Assembly (NCBI RefSeq): GCF_014851905.1
Contig: NZ_JACVAQ010000001.1
Coordinates: 434,001-498,000 of the forward strand
From: Pseudomonas sp. PDM14
GTDB lineage: Bacteria; Pseudomonadota; Gammaproteobacteria; Pseudomonadales; Pseudomonadaceae
Length of the DNA: 64,000 bases
Direction: 5' to 3'
The translations under genes were made by a program, and so were the position numbers. The notes beneath the pieces were generated by a model. That model was given only the letters and a program-made list of their open reading frames with translations. It searched no databases and was not told the DNA's origin. Position 1 is the first letter of the stretch. Every line of letters begins with the position of its first letter. Shown in pieces: positions 41,937-56,975 of this stretch.

Positions 41937-42932
41937 TCAGATCGCCGCGGGCACGATGAGGATCGCCGCGCGCAAGCCGTTCTTCACCTTGGGATTGGGG
42001 AAGATGATGCGCGCGCCCTCCTCCTCGATCACCCAACGGGTATTGGCGATGTCTTCGGCCAGCAGGAAGCCTTGCGCCAGCTCACTGAAGTTCTCGATGT
42101 CGTCCGGCAGGTGCAGCTTGAAGGCATCGCTGTGCTTGATCACTTCACGCGAGACGGTGAACAGCTGCAACCCGTCGAGCGTGTCGCCGCCGGCAGGCTC
42201 GTTGCCCTCGATCAACTGTTGCAGGCGGGTTTCCAGCAGATCGAGATTGACCATCTGGTTCTGCCCGAACGGCCGCGCCTTGCCCAGCTCCAGGGTGAAG
42301 GCCTCCGCCTCGAGATGGGCGTAGGTGTAGGAACTGAAGGTGATGCCGGTTTTCTGCTGCAGCAGCACCGCGTCGATACCCGCCGCGCGCAGGCGAGCCA
42401 GCTCGACGGGCGAGTGCTCGCGGCCTTCGGCATAGGGGTAGAGGGCAAACTGTTCGATCTTCGAGGCGCGGATTGCCGTGTGCAGGTCGTAGTGCAGGCG
42501 CTTCCGCCCCGGCTTGCTGAAGAAGGCCGCGGCCAGGCGCTCCAGCTCGTTGGCGCGCAGGGCCTCATTGCCGCTGCTCTGTTCATGGCGACCACTGAAC
42601 AGGCGATTGATGTCCTGTTCGATGTAGCGCTCGCCGCGGCGCATGGCCTCGGGATTGCCGAACAGGAAGAGAATCCGTGCGCTCGGCAACAGCTGGCCGG
42701 AAGCCACGGCCTGCAGCAGGCGGTCGAGCAGCTCGATCGGTGCCGTCTCGTTGCCGTGGATGCCGGCGGAGAGCAACAGGTCCATGCCATTGTCGGCCTG
42801 GGCCGTCGGCGTGATCTCCAGCGCGCCCTCGCCCAGCCAGTGCAAGCGTGCGCCCTCGCGGGTCAGCTGAATTTTCTCGGTCGGCTCGCGGCCAGCCAGG
42901 GTCAGTTCAAGCAGTTTGCCGAGGGCGAGCAT
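41937..42932 (-). CDS. astE: succinylglutamate desuccinylase (AstE/AruE)
   Basis: Last AST step: hydrolyses N-succinylglutamate to succinate and glutamate. 331 residues, an M14-like zinc hydrolase. Zinc ligands are in '[14 protein letters not shown]' (His, Glu) and 'HYDLHTAIR' (His). The start at 42932 ([12 protein letters not shown]) is chosen because upstream sequence in this frame is Arg/Pro-rich and belongs to the overlapping gene at 42947-43237. It is the last gene of the aru/ast operon. Confidence 0.93.
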   Translation of the reverse strand: MLALGKLLELTLAGREPTEKIQLTREGARLHWLGEGALEITPTAQADNGMDLLLSAGIHGNETAPIELLDRLLQAVASGQLLPSARILFLFGNPEAMRRGERYIEQDINRLFSGRHEQSSGNEALRANELERLAAAFFSKPGRKRLHYDLHTAIRASKIEQFALYPYAEGREHSPVELARLRAAGIDAVLLQQKTGITFSSYTYAHLEAEAFTLELGKARPFGQNQMVNLDLLETRLQQLIEGNEPAGGDTLDGLQLFTVSREVIKHSDAFKLHLPDDIENFSELAQGFLLAEDIANTRWVIEEEGARIIFPNPKVKNGLRAAILIVPAAI

Positions 42933-42946
42933 GGCAGGGGCAATCC

Positions 42947-43237
42947 TCAGTGGTTGCAGTCGGGGCCGTGGACATGGCCATCGTCTTCGTCGTCGGCAAC
43001 GTCGGCCGCTTCCATTTCCAGCTGCAGGCTGACCAGGTTGGTGGCCAGCGGGCGCAGCAGCAGGTTGGCGTATTCGGCATCGCCTTCGTCGACATCCACA
43101 CCGATCAGCAACTGGCCGTTGCCAGCCTGCTGGATCCACACTTCCTTGCCCTGCCACATCACGGCAAAACGCGTGCAGGAGGTTTCCAGCTGGGTGCCGT
43201 CGGTGTCTTCGAGAATCAGTTGCAGGGCATCGGACAT
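42947..43237 (-). CDS. conserved hypothetical protein of the AST operon, 96 aa
   Basis: Small acidic protein between astB and astE, in the position of a hypothetical gene found in the same place in P. aeruginosa as far as I recall. The body is beta-rich ('[21 protein letters not shown]'). The C-terminus is an acidic stretch ending '[10 protein letters not shown]', rich in His and Cys, which could bind a metal (the AST hydrolase AstE needs zinc). The role is unknown, but retention in the operon suggests a link to it. Confidence 0.75.
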   Translation of the reverse strand: MSDALQLILEDTDGTQLETSCTRFAVMWQGKEVWIQQAGNGQLLIGVDVDEGDAEYANLLLRPLATNLVSLQLEMEAADVADDEDDGHVHGPDCNH

Positions 43238-43252
43238 GAAATAAGTACTCGG

Positions 43253-44598
43253 TTAAACAAGTTGGAAGGGGTAAACCGCGCCCAGTTTAAGGATCTGCGT
43301 CAGTTCATCCAATGCCGTGCGGCATTCTGTCAGCAGCTGTGGGTCGGCCAGATCGGCTTCGCTGAGGCGATCGCGGTAGTGCTTGCCGACCCAGGCGGTC
43401 AGGTCTTCGTGCAGCGCCGGGGTCATGATCACGCCCGGATTGACCGCTGCCAGTTCGTCTTCCTTGAGCGCCACGCGCAGACGCAGGCACGCCGGACCAC
43501 CGCCGTTCTGCATGCTCTGCTTGAGGTCGAACACCTTGACCTCGCGGATCGGGCCGTCGCCGCTGGTCAGGTGCTGAAGGTAGCTCCAGACCTTGGCGTT
43601 GTTGCGACACTCCTCCGGCACGATCAGCAGCATGCTGCAATCGGCGCGGCTGAGCAGCTGGCTGTTGAACAGGTAGGAGCGCACCGCGTCCTCCACCGCC
43701 ACCGCCTCGCGCGGTACGCAGACCGCCTGGAAGCTGCCGCCACGGCGGGCGAGCTTGGCGCTCAGCTCGTCGAGAACGCGCTCGGTATCGAGGAAGGCGT
43801 CCTGGTGATAGAACAGCACCTCGCCGTTACCCACCGCGATCACGTCGTTGTGGAACACGCCCTGGTCGATGACCGCCGGGTTCTGCTGAGCATAGACCAC
43901 GCCCTCCTCGCTCAGCCCGTGTAGGCGCGCGATGGCCTGCGAGGCTTCGAGGGTCTGCCGCGCCGGGTAGCGCTGTGGCGCCGGGTAGCGGCTGTCGAAG
44001 GCGCTGCGGCCGTAGACGAAGAACTCCACGCCGGCATCGCCATAGCCCTTGCAGAAGCGCGTGTGGTTGGCCGCACCTTCGTCGCCGAACTGGCCTACCG
44101 CCGGCAAGGCGGCGTGGTGGGCGAAGTGCTGCTGGTTGGCGAACATGGCGCCAAGCACGCGACTGGTAGTCGGGTGCTCGATGCTGCGGTGGAATTTGCA
44201 GTTGAGGTTGGCGGCGGTGAAATGCACACGCCCGTCGGCGGTGTCGGCGCTCGGGCTGACGGTGCAGGCGTTGGCCGTCCACATGCTCGAGGCAGAACTC
44301 ACGGCAGCCAGCAGCGGCATGGCCTCCTTGGCGGCGCGCTGGATCACCTCGGCATCGCTGCCGGTGAAACCCAGGCTGCGCAGCGCGGCGACGTTCTGGC
44401 GCTCCTGCGGGGCGAATACGCCCTGCTTGAAGCCCATGTCCATCAGCGCCTTCATCTTGCCCAGGCCCTGCAGCGCCGCTTCCTTCGGATTGGACGCCGC
44501 CTGGCTGTTGCTTTGCGATGCCACGTTGCCGTAGGACAGGCCGCCGTAGTTGTGCGTCGGCCCGACCAGGCCGTCAAAGTTCATCTCATAGGCGGACA

Positions 44599-44599
<1 letters not shown>
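43253..44599 (-). CDS. astB: N-succinylarginine dihydrolase (AstB/AruB)
   Basis: Second AST step: N-succinylarginine to N-succinylornithine, two ammonia and CO2. 448 residues of the guanidino-modifying fold: '[21 protein letters not shown]' at the N-terminus and the catalytic-cysteine segment '[11 protein letters not shown]' near residue 365. The ATG overlaps the astD stop by one base (TGATG), so the start at 44599 is used instead of the GTG at 44602. Confidence 0.95.
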
Positions 44600-47084
<2,485 letters not shown>

Positions 47085-47166
47085 AGATCCTCCGGATCAG
47101 CTAAACGCGTCAAGCAGCACGCTGCGCGCTTGAAAGGCACGCTGGTCACCCGCGCGCCATGAACAG

Positions 47167-48183
47167 TTAAACCGCCACCAGCCTGACGCTGGTGCCTTCA
47201 CCGACACCGAGCACGTCGGCGACATCGGCGGACAGGGTCACTGGCTTGCCGGGCACCCAGTCGAGTTCGGCGACGATGGCGCGGAAGTCCTGCAACTGGC
47301 CGTTGCTGACCAGATACTCGCGCCCACCCTTGCCCGGCTCGCCGATACGTACCGGCACCACGCGGCTCTGGGCGATCGAACGGATGCCGGACGTGCGCGC
47401 GTGCAGGGTCGGGCCACCGTCGAAAATGTCGATGTAGTGGTCGGTCTCGAAGCCTTCGCGCATGAGGATGTCGAAGGTCACCTGGGCACGCGGGTGCACC
47501 AGGCCCATGGCTTCCTGGGCGGCGTCCGGCAGCAGCGGTACGTAGATCGGGTAATGCGGCATCAGCTCGGCGAGGAAGGTGCGGCTCTTCAGCCCGCACA
47601 GGCGCTCGGCCTCGGCGTAGTTCATGTCGAAGAAGTTGCGGCCCACGGCATCCCAGAACGGCGAGTCGCCCTGCTCGTCGCTGTCGCCGACGATCTCCAC
47701 CACCACCGCATCGGCGAAACGCTCGGGGTGGGCGGCGACGAACAGCAGGCGGGCACGCGAATTGAGTTCGGCGAACGGGCTGTCGACCAGCTCCGGCTGC
47801 ACGTAGAAGCTGGTCAGCAGGCTGTTGCCGGTGAGGTCGTGGCACAGCGAGAGGACGTGGATCTTGTTGTGGATCTTCAGCTCGCGCGAAGCGTGCACGA
47901 AGGTCTCGTTGCGGAAGCTGTAGAACGGCTCGGAGTAACCGGCCGAGGCGACGATACCGGAGCAGCCGACCAGGCGGCCGGTGGCGCTGTCTTCGAGGAC
48001 GAAGAAGTAGCTCTCCTCGCCGTTGAAGCTGACCTCGGCGGCGAACGAGGCCTCCGAGGCGACGATCTTGTCGCGCAGACGGCCGGCGTCATCCGGCAGG
48101 GAGGTGACACCTACCGGGCTGTCCGCAGCCAGACGTTGCACATCGGCAAGGTCCGACAGTTGCGCGGGGCGCATCACCAGCAT
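47167..48183 (-). CDS. aruF: arginine/ornithine N-succinyltransferase, alpha subunit (AruF)
   Basis: 338-residue AstA-family paralogue of AruG ('VMRPAQLSDLADVQRLAAD', 'GFETDHYIDIFDGGPTLHA'). The two probably form a heteromer that succinylates arginine and ornithine. The ATG at 48183 is fixed by a good ribosome site (AAGGAG); an ATG six codons earlier lies before that site. It follows aruC by about 170 bases. Confidence 0.94.
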   Translation of the reverse strand: MLVMRPAQLSDLADVQRLAADSPVGVTSLPDDAGRLRDKIVASEASFAAEVSFNGEESYFFVLEDSATGRLVGCSGIVASAGYSEPFYSFRNETFVHASRELKIHNKIHVLSLCHDLTGNSLLTSFYVQPELVDSPFAELNSRARLLFVAAHPERFADAVVVEIVGDSDEQGDSPFWDAVGRNFFDMNYAEAERLCGLKSRTFLAELMPHYPIYVPLLPDAAQEAMGLVHPRAQVTFDILMREGFETDHYIDIFDGGPTLHARTSGIRSIAQSRVVPVRIGEPGKGGREYLVSNGQLQDFRAIVAELDWVPGKPVTLSADVADVLGVGEGTSVRLVAV

Positions 48184-48353
48184 GGCCTTACTCCTTTGCA
48201 CGAAGGCGCCTTCTGAATAAAAGCTCCAGGCGGCTCCGCAGAACCTTCTGGAAAACGACCGGACAGGGTCCGATCACGCATGAATGGCTCGTCCTGAGAA
48301 TCACGCGGCACGTCCTGTGCCGCGGTTGCCGCGCCCGCAGGCGCGGCAGGGGC

Positions 48354-49742
<1,389 letters not shown>

Positions 49743-49874
49743 TTAAACGCAGCGCCAGCCAATCGGGGACGCTCGACGGGAAATTAACCTGCGCATTGCC
49801 TACAGGCCTCTCGACGGTCCGCGCAGCGAGCTGGCGCCCACAAGAAACACCGCAAAATGCGGCCTGATTGATCG

Positions 49875-49994
49875 TTCCCACGCTCCGCGTGGGAATGCAG
49901 CTGTTGACGCTCCAGCGTCAATTCGGACCCTGCGAGGGGCGACGAGTCTGTGACGCGGAGCGTCGCGGGAGAGCTACCACGCGGAGCGTGGGAA
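49875..49994. repeat. composite palindromic intergenic repeat
   Basis: 120-base element with perfect 18-bp inverted ends: TTCCCACGCTCCGCGTGG at 49875-49892 and its complement at 49977-49994. Each end is itself a hairpin. Inside are TTGACGCT-CC-AGCGTCAA (49904-49921) and GACGC-GGA-GCGTC (49952-49964). It resembles the short palindromic repeats scattered between Pseudomonas genes. It lies between aruC and the end of argR; the rest of the 445-base gap (49575-50019) holds the aruC promoter and ArgR sites. Confidence 0.75.
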
Positions 49995-50019
49995 GCATCT
50001 GTGGCCGAAAAGTCGGCTA

Positions 50020-51006
50020 TCAGCCGCGCTCGACCACGCTCGGGGCGATTTCGAAGGGGCTGGTGCTGCGGCGCTGGTTGCGATCTTCGCGCGGGGTAGC
50101 GCCGAAGAAGTTGCGGTAGGCGCTGGAGAAGTGCGGACCGGAGGAGAAGCCGCAGGACAAGCCGATCTGGATGATCGACTTGCTGGTCTGCATCAGCAGC
50201 TGGCGTGCCTTGTTCAGGCGCAGCTCCAGGTAGTACTGGCTGGGCACGCGATTGAGGTACTGCTTGAAGATGCGCTCCAGCTGACGGCGCGACACGCAGA
50301 CGTGCTGGGCGATCTCGTCGGTGGTCAGCGGCTCTTCGATGTTGGCTTCCATCAACAACACGGCCTGGGTCAGCTTGGGGTGGCTGGAACCGATGCGGTT
50401 CTGCAGCGGAATGCGCTGGCGCTCGCCGCCTTCACGGATGCGCTCGACCACCAGCTCCTCGCTCACCGCGCCGGCCAGTTCGGCGCCGTGGTCACGGGCC
50501 AGCAAGGCCAGCAGCACGTCGAGCACGGCCAGGCCGCCACAGGCGGTCAGGCGATCACGGTCCCAGTCGAACAGGTGGCTGGTGGCGATGACCTTGGGAA
50601 ACCGCTCAGTGAAATCGTCCTGCCAGCGCCAGTGCACGGCGGCGCGGTAGCCGTCGAGCAGGCCGAGCTGGGCCAGCGGATAGACCCCGGCGGACAGGCC
50701 GCCAATCAGACTGCCGCTGCGCACCAACTGTTTCAGCGCACTGGTCAGAGCCGGCGCGACTTGCGCCGGCGCCTCGTCGGCGAGCAGGAACAGCCGCTGG
50801 CAGCCCTCCAGGCGTCCGGCCCACGGCTCGCCCGGCAGGCGCCAGGCGCCCTCGGCCTGCGGTTCGGCGTGCAGGAAGCGCACCTCGTAGGCAACGTCCG
50901 GGTGCACCCGTTGCGCCACGCGCAGGGCTTCCTCGGCCAGGGCCAGGGTCATGGGCCGGGTGTCCGGCCAGATGAGGAAACCGATGCAGTGGGCAGGGGC
51001 AGTCAT
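50020..51006 (-). CDS. argR: AraC-family arginine regulator ArgR
   Basis: 328 residues. The N-terminal two thirds is a GATase1/DJ-1-like ligand domain ('GFLIWPDTRPMTLALAEEAL', 'GLSAGVYPLAQLGLL'). The C-terminal third has two AraC helix-turn-helix motifs ('TTDEIAQHVCVSRRQLERIFK', 'KSIIQIGLSCGFSSGPHFSS'). In P. aeruginosa this protein activates aot, aru and glutamate catabolism when arginine is present. It lies 47 bases after aotP on the same strand, so it is autoregulated as part of the aot operon. Confidence 0.95.
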   Translation of the reverse strand: MTAPAHCIGFLIWPDTRPMTLALAEEALRVAQRVHPDVAYEVRFLHAEPQAEGAWRLPGEPWAGRLEGCQRLFLLADEAPAQVAPALTSALKQLVRSGSLIGGLSAGVYPLAQLGLLDGYRAAVHWRWQDDFTERFPKVIATSHLFDWDRDRLTACGGLAVLDVLLALLARDHGAELAGAVSEELVVERIREGGERQRIPLQNRIGSSHPKLTQAVLLMEANIEEPLTTDEIAQHVCVSRRQLERIFKQYLNRVPSQYYLELRLNKARQLLMQTSKSIIQIGLSCGFSSGPHFSSAYRNFFGATPREDRNQRRSTSPFEIAPSVVERG

Positions 51007-51053
51007 GGTGGCAGTCTAGGGTCTACTCAGGGTAAATGGCGAATTCGCCACAC

Positions 51054-51818
51054 TCACTTCAGGCTGCCGGAGAGGAACTGCTTGAGGCGTTCGGATTGCG
51101 GATTGGCCAGCACCTCTTTCGGGCAGCCGGTTTCTTCTACCAGGCCCTTGTGCAGGAAGATCAGCTGGTTCGACACCTCGCGGGCGAAGCCCATCTCGTG
51201 GGTCACCACGACCATGGTGCGGCCTTCCAGTGCCAGGTCCTTCATCACCTTCAGTACTTCACCGACCAGCTCCGGGTCGAGCGCCGAGGTCGGCTCGTCG
51301 AAGAGCATCACCTCGGGCTCCATGGCCAGGGCACGAGCAATCGCCACGCGCTGCTGCTCACCACCGGACATGTGCGCCGGGTAGGCGTCCTTGCGGTGCG
51401 CCACACCGACCTTGGCCAGGTAATGCTCGGCCTTCTCCAGGGCTTCCTTCTTCGGTACGCCGAGCACGTGCACGGGCGCCTCGATGACGTTTTCCAGGGC
51501 GCTCATGTGCGACCACAGGTTGAAGTGCTGGAACACCATCGCCAGGCGCGAGCGCATGCGCTGCAGCTGCTTGGGATCGGCGGCCTTGAGCGCGCCCTCC
51601 TTGTTCTTCACCAGCTTCAGCTCTTCGCCGTTGAGCAGGATCTTGCCGCCGTAGGGCTGCTCGAGCATGTTGATGCAGCGCAGGAAGGTGCTCTTGCCCG
51701 AGCCGCTGGAGCCGATGATGCTGATCACGTCACCGGCCTTGGCCGCCAGGGAAACGCCCTTGAGCACTTCGTGGTCGCCGTAGCGCTTGTGCAGATCCTG
51801 GATTTCGAGTTTGTACAT
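51054..51818 (-). CDS. aotP: arginine/ornithine ABC transporter ATPase AotP
   Basis: 254 residues, polar amino acid uptake type. Walker A is '[13 protein letters not shown]', the signature is '[15 protein letters not shown]' and Walker B is '[16 protein letters not shown]'. It energises uptake through AotQ/AotM. It is separated from aotM by 39 bases; the extra gene (aotO) found here in P. aeruginosa is absent. Confidence 0.94.
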   Translation of the reverse strand: MYKLEIQDLHKRYGDHEVLKGVSLAAKAGDVISIIGSSGSGKSTFLRCINMLEQPYGGKILLNGEELKLVKNKEGALKAADPKQLQRMRSRLAMVFQHFNLWSHMSALENVIEAPVHVLGVPKKEALEKAEHYLAKVGVAHRKDAYPAHMSGGEQQRVAIARALAMEPEVMLFDEPTSALDPELVGEVLKVMKDLALEGRTMVVVTHEMGFAREVSNQLIFLHKGLVEETGCPKEVLANPQSERLKQFLSGSLK

Positions 51819-51857
51819 GGTCTCGGCTCTCGCTATCGAATACGGGGAACGCGCGGC

Positions 51858-52556
51858 TCAAGCCTTGCGCGGGGCCAGGTAAACCAGCCAGCGACGCTCG
51901 GCCAGCTTGAACAGGCGCACCAGGATGAAGGTGAGCACCAGGTAGAACAGGCCGGCGGTGATGTAGGCCTCGAATGGCAGGTAGAACTGCGAGTTGACCG
52001 TCTTCGCCGCACCGGTGATGTCCATCAGCGTCACCACCGACGCCAGGCTGGTGGTGTGCAGCATCATGATCACTTCGTTGCTGTACTGCGGCAGCGCGCG
52101 GCGCAGCGCCGACGGCAGGAGGATGCGGCGATAGAGCTTGAAGCGCGACATGCCCATGGCCTTGGCCGCCTCGATCTCACCCGGCGGCGTGGCCTTGATG
52201 CTGCCGGCGAGGATTTCCGCGCTGTAGCCGCTGGTGTTGATGGCGAAGGCCAGACAGGCGCAGAAGGTCGCGTTGGACAGGTACGGCCACAGCACGCTGT
52301 CGCGCACCGCCTCGAACTGCGCCAGGCCGTAGTACAGCAGGTACAGCTGCACCAGCATCGGCGTGCCGCGGATGACGTAGGTGTAGAGCCAGGCCGGCGC
52401 GTTGATCAGCGGCTGGCGCGAGACGCGCATCAGCGCCAGCGGCACGGCGGCGAGCAGGCCGATCGCCAGGGCGATGGCCAGCAGTTTGAGGGTGACCAGC
52501 ACACCGCCGAAGTAGAGCGGAAGGCTGTCCCAGACCACGTTGTAATCGAAGATCAT
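51858..52556 (-). CDS. aotM: arginine/ornithine ABC transporter permease AotM
   Basis: 232 residues with about five membrane helices and the permease coupling EAA loop ('EIEAAKAMGMSRFKLYRRI'). It pairs with AotQ, encoded 9 bases upstream. Confidence 0.92.
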   Translation of the reverse strand: MIFDYNVVWDSLPLYFGGVLVTLKLLAIALAIGLLAAVPLALMRVSRQPLINAPAWLYTYVIRGTPMLVQLYLLYYGLAQFEAVRDSVLWPYLSNATFCACLAFAINTSGYSAEILAGSIKATPPGEIEAAKAMGMSRFKLYRRILLPSALRRALPQYSNEVIMMLHTTSLASVVTLMDITGAAKTVNSQFYLPFEAYITAGLFYLVLTFILVRLFKLAERRWLVYLAPRKA

Positions 52557-52565
52557 GGCAGCCCC

Positions 52566-53255
52566 TTAGATTTCCATTGCCTTGACGCCAGCCGAGTAGC
52601 GTCGTTCGAGATAACGCAGGACCAGCAAGGAAACACTGGTGATCGCCAGGTAGATACCGGCTGCCATCAGGATGTAGGTGAAGGGTTCGCGGGTCGCATC
52701 GCCGGCGCCCTTGGCGCGGAACATCACGTCCTGCAGGCCGACCAGGGAGATCAGCGCAGTGGCCTTGATCAGCACCAGCCAGTTATTGGTGAAGCCTGGA
52801 ATCGCCAGGCGGATCATCTGCGGCACGAGGATGCGCAAGAACACACGCATGCCACCCATGCCATAGGCCAGGCCGGCTTCGGCCTGCCCCTTGGGAATGG
52901 CCATGAACGCCCCGCGGAAGGTTTCCGACAGGTAGGCGCCATAAATGAAGCCGAGAGTACCGACACCCGCCACGAAGGGGTTGATGTCGATGTATTCGTC
53001 GTAGCCGAACAGCGGCACGATGCGGTTCACCATGTCCTGGCCACCGTAGAAGATCAGCAGGATCAGCACATAGTCGGGAATGCCGCGGATTACCGTGGCG
53101 TAGGTTTCGCCAAGCAGCGACAGCCACTTCAGGGGAGACAGGCGGCAGGCCGCGCCGATCAGGCCGAGCAGGACCGCGACTGTCATCGACAGCAGCGCCA
53201 ACTGCAACGTGAGCCAGGTGCCATCGAGAATGGTCGAGCCGTAGCCGTCTAGCAT
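52566..53255 (-). CDS. aotQ: arginine/ornithine ABC transporter permease AotQ
   Basis: 229 residues with about five membrane helices. Its coupling loop reads 'QAEAGLAYGMGGMRVFLRIL'. It is the second permease of the heterodimer with AotM. A pair of strong hairpins separates it from aotJ, which would let aotJ be made in larger amounts. Confidence 0.92.
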   Translation of the reverse strand: MLDGYGSTILDGTWLTLQLALLSMTVAVLLGLIGAACRLSPLKWLSLLGETYATVIRGIPDYVLILLIFYGGQDMVNRIVPLFGYDEYIDINPFVAGVGTLGFIYGAYLSETFRGAFMAIPKGQAEAGLAYGMGGMRVFLRILVPQMIRLAIPGFTNNWLVLIKATALISLVGLQDVMFRAKGAGDATREPFTYILMAAGIYLAITSVSLLVLRYLERRYSAGVKAMEI

Positions 53256-53307
53256 GGATTCACCTCAGGGAAAAACAGCGGGAGCGCCCCTTCCCCTTCA
53301 GGGAGTG

Positions 53308-53378
53308 GATCGGGAGAGGTGCGTCGAGTGCCACTCTCCCGATCTACGGGCCACCTTCTCCTGCAGCGAGGAGAAGGT
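53308..53378 (-). repeat. paired hairpins between aotJ and aotQ
   Basis: Two perfect inverted repeats: GATCGGGAGAG/CTCTCCCGATC (53308-53318 with 53334-53344) and ACCTTCTCCT/AGGAGAAGGT (53353-53362 with 53369-53378). They lack a T-tract, so they look like mRNA-stabilising or processing structures at the 3' end of aotJ, not a full terminator. Confidence 0.65.
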
Positions 53379-53387
53379 TAACCGGCA

Positions 53388-54164
53388 TTACTTGCCGTAG
53401 ACGTCGAACTGGAAGTACTTGTCCTGCACGGCCTTGTACTTGCCGTTGGCACGGATGGCCAGGATGGCGGCGCTGATCTTGTCAGCCAGGGCCTTGTCGC
53501 CCTTGCGCACCGCGATGCCCTGACCTTCGCCGAAGTACTTCTCTTCGGTGAAGTCCGGACCGGCGAAGGCGAAGCCCTTGCCCGAATCGGTCTTGAGGAA
53601 GCCGTCGTCGATGTTCACCGAGTCGGCCAGGGTGGCGTCCAGGCGGCCCGAGGCGAGGTCGAGGAAGACTTCGTTCTGCGAGCTGTAACGGACGATCTCG
53701 GCACCGGCCGGGGCGAAGATGTCGGTGGCGTAGCGGTCATAGACCGAGGAGCGCTGCACGCCGATCTTCTTGCCCTTGAGGTCGACCAGCGGGTCTTTCA
53801 GCTCGGTACCGGCCTTCATCGCCAGCTTGGCCGGGGTGGAGTAGTACTTGCCGGTGAAGTCGACGGACTTCTTGCGGTCTTCGGTGATGGACATGGACGA
53901 CAGCACGGCGTCGAACTTGCGCACCTTGAGTGCCGGGATCAGGCCGTCGAACTCCTGCTCGATCCATTTGCACTCGACTTTCATCTCTTCGCACAGGGCC
54001 AGGCCGATGTCGTAGTCGAAGCCGGCGATGTTGCCTTCCGGGGTCTTGAAGGCGAACGGCGGGTAGGCCGCTTCGATGCCGATACGCAGGGGTTTGTCGG
54101 CAGCCATGGTCAGGGCGCTGAATGCGGACAGCGCCAGGGCGCCGAGAAGCACGATCTTCTTCAT
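53388..54164 (-). CDS. aotJ: arginine/ornithine-binding periplasmic protein AotJ
   Basis: 258 residues with a signal peptide ('[20 protein letters not shown]'). The mature part is a solute-binding protein family 3 domain ('[20 protein letters not shown]', '[14 protein letters not shown]', '[19 protein letters not shown]'), which binds lysine/arginine/ornithine-type ligands. It is the first gene of aotJQMP-argR. A perfect ArgR half-site lies about 155 bases upstream. Confidence 0.95.
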   Translation of the reverse strand: MKKIVLLGALALSAFSALTMAADKPLRIGIEAAYPPFAFKTPEGNIAGFDYDIGLALCEEMKVECKWIEQEFDGLIPALKVRKFDAVLSSMSITEDRKKSVDFTGKYYSTPAKLAMKAGTELKDPLVDLKGKKIGVQRSSVYDRYATDIFAPAGAEIVRYSSQNEVFLDLASGRLDATLADSVNIDDGFLKTDSGKGFAFAGPDFTEEKYFGEGQGIAVRKGDKALADKISAAILAIRANGKYKAVQDKYFQFDVYGK

Positions 54165-54580
54165 CTTGTGACTCCTTCGAATGGGACAGCAGGTGGCAGA
54201 GTGTTCGCCAGGGCCGTGAGTGAATTGTAGAAAGTGTCACCATCTTTGCCGCCCAAAGGGGCATCGCAAGAGGGTCGGCCAGGTGGGCGGCATTCTAGCG
54301 AGCGAGGGTGGCGCGATATTTCTTCAAAGCGACAACAAGTTACAGAAGCGCAGGAGACAGGCGAGGGGGATCTTGACAGGCCACGACAAACATGACCAGA
54401 GGGATAAAATCGTCAACCCAGTACAAAAGCAATAACCACGCCACAAAAATTCAAACCGCTCTATCTCGGCCATTCAGCACCAAAACTTGTTTTCAGAAAC
54501 CCCTCATTGCGCACCGCTAGGTGGCATTTCGTTTCCTCACGCCCCGGCGTCGGGCAGCGGCGTTACCGCGATCTGTTACG
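54165..54580 (-). promoter_or_regulatory. aot operon control region
   Basis: No gene. A TACAAT -10-like word (complement at 54224-54229) lies 60 bases before aotJ; no convincing -35 goes with it, as expected for an activator-dependent promoter. One ArgR half-site is listed separately at 54319-54334. The rest to the acsA terminator is AT-richer and shows nothing else. Confidence 0.45.
54319..54334 (-). promoter_or_regulatory. ArgR half-site upstream of aotJ
   Basis: TGTCGC-N8-AA on the minus strand. Its central bases (CAAAGCGACA on the plus strand) are identical to the distal site before aruC. It lies about 90 bases upstream of the candidate -10. Confidence 0.6.
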
Positions 54581-54581
54581 C

Positions 54582-54612
54582 AAAAAACAAACCCCGGCTC
54601 ATGGCCGGGGTT
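54582..54612 (-). terminator. terminator of acsA
   Basis: Nine-base-pair stem AACCCCGGC/GCCGGGGTT followed on the minus strand by TGTTTTTTG. Confidence 0.8.
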
Positions 54613-54635
54613 CGTGGGGTGGAGCACAGGGCCGG

Positions 54636-56591
<1,956 letters not shown>

Positions 56592-56663
56592 GGTTATTAC
56601 CTCGACGAACAGTTGTTTTTGTATGGTGCCTTTTGTATCCCCCGACACCCCATAGGGCCATTC

Positions 56664-56695
56664 GACCATGGTCTTACCGCTCTACGACCATGGTC
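56664..56695. promoter_or_regulatory. twin palindromes upstream of acsA
   Basis: GACCATGGTC occurs twice, at 56664-56673 and 56686-56695, 22 bases centre to centre (two helical turns), 70-105 bases before the acsA ATG. Each copy is a perfect 10-bp palindrome. It looks like a dimer-of-dimers binding site. The rest of the 384-base gap (56592-56975) contains only the phhR terminator. Confidence 0.5.
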
Positions 56696-56825
56696 GGAGG
56701 CCCGGTTTTCAAGCCTTGCGCGGCTTCACGCGGGCGTTGCGCGGGGCCGCTCGGCGCGTCTGTTCGTCATGCCAGGGGCAAGCATCTCGCCCCCGGCAGG
56801 GCACCCGCACCTGGGTTTTCTGCGG

Positions 56826-56856
56826 GCAAAAAAAAGGCGACCCATTGAGGTCGCCT
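56826..56856 (-). terminator. terminator of phhR
   Basis: Stem AGGCGACC/GGTCGCCT (loop CATTGA) with a run of T on the minus strand, about 120 bases after the phhR stop. Confidence 0.75.
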
Positions 56857-56975
56857 ACCAATTCATTCCGGGGGAGGAATGTTGAAACCAGTCCGGGATT
56901 CGCAGGAGCCGGACGCCACGAATTCTCCCCTCTCGCCCCACCCTCCACCATTGCACCAAGGTCGTAGACCGTCGG

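Noticed and set aside
42933..43157. N-terminal extension of AstE by about 75 residues
   Set aside because: The extension is Arg/Pro-rich and is the out-of-frame reading of the 96-residue gene. Homology starts at 42932.
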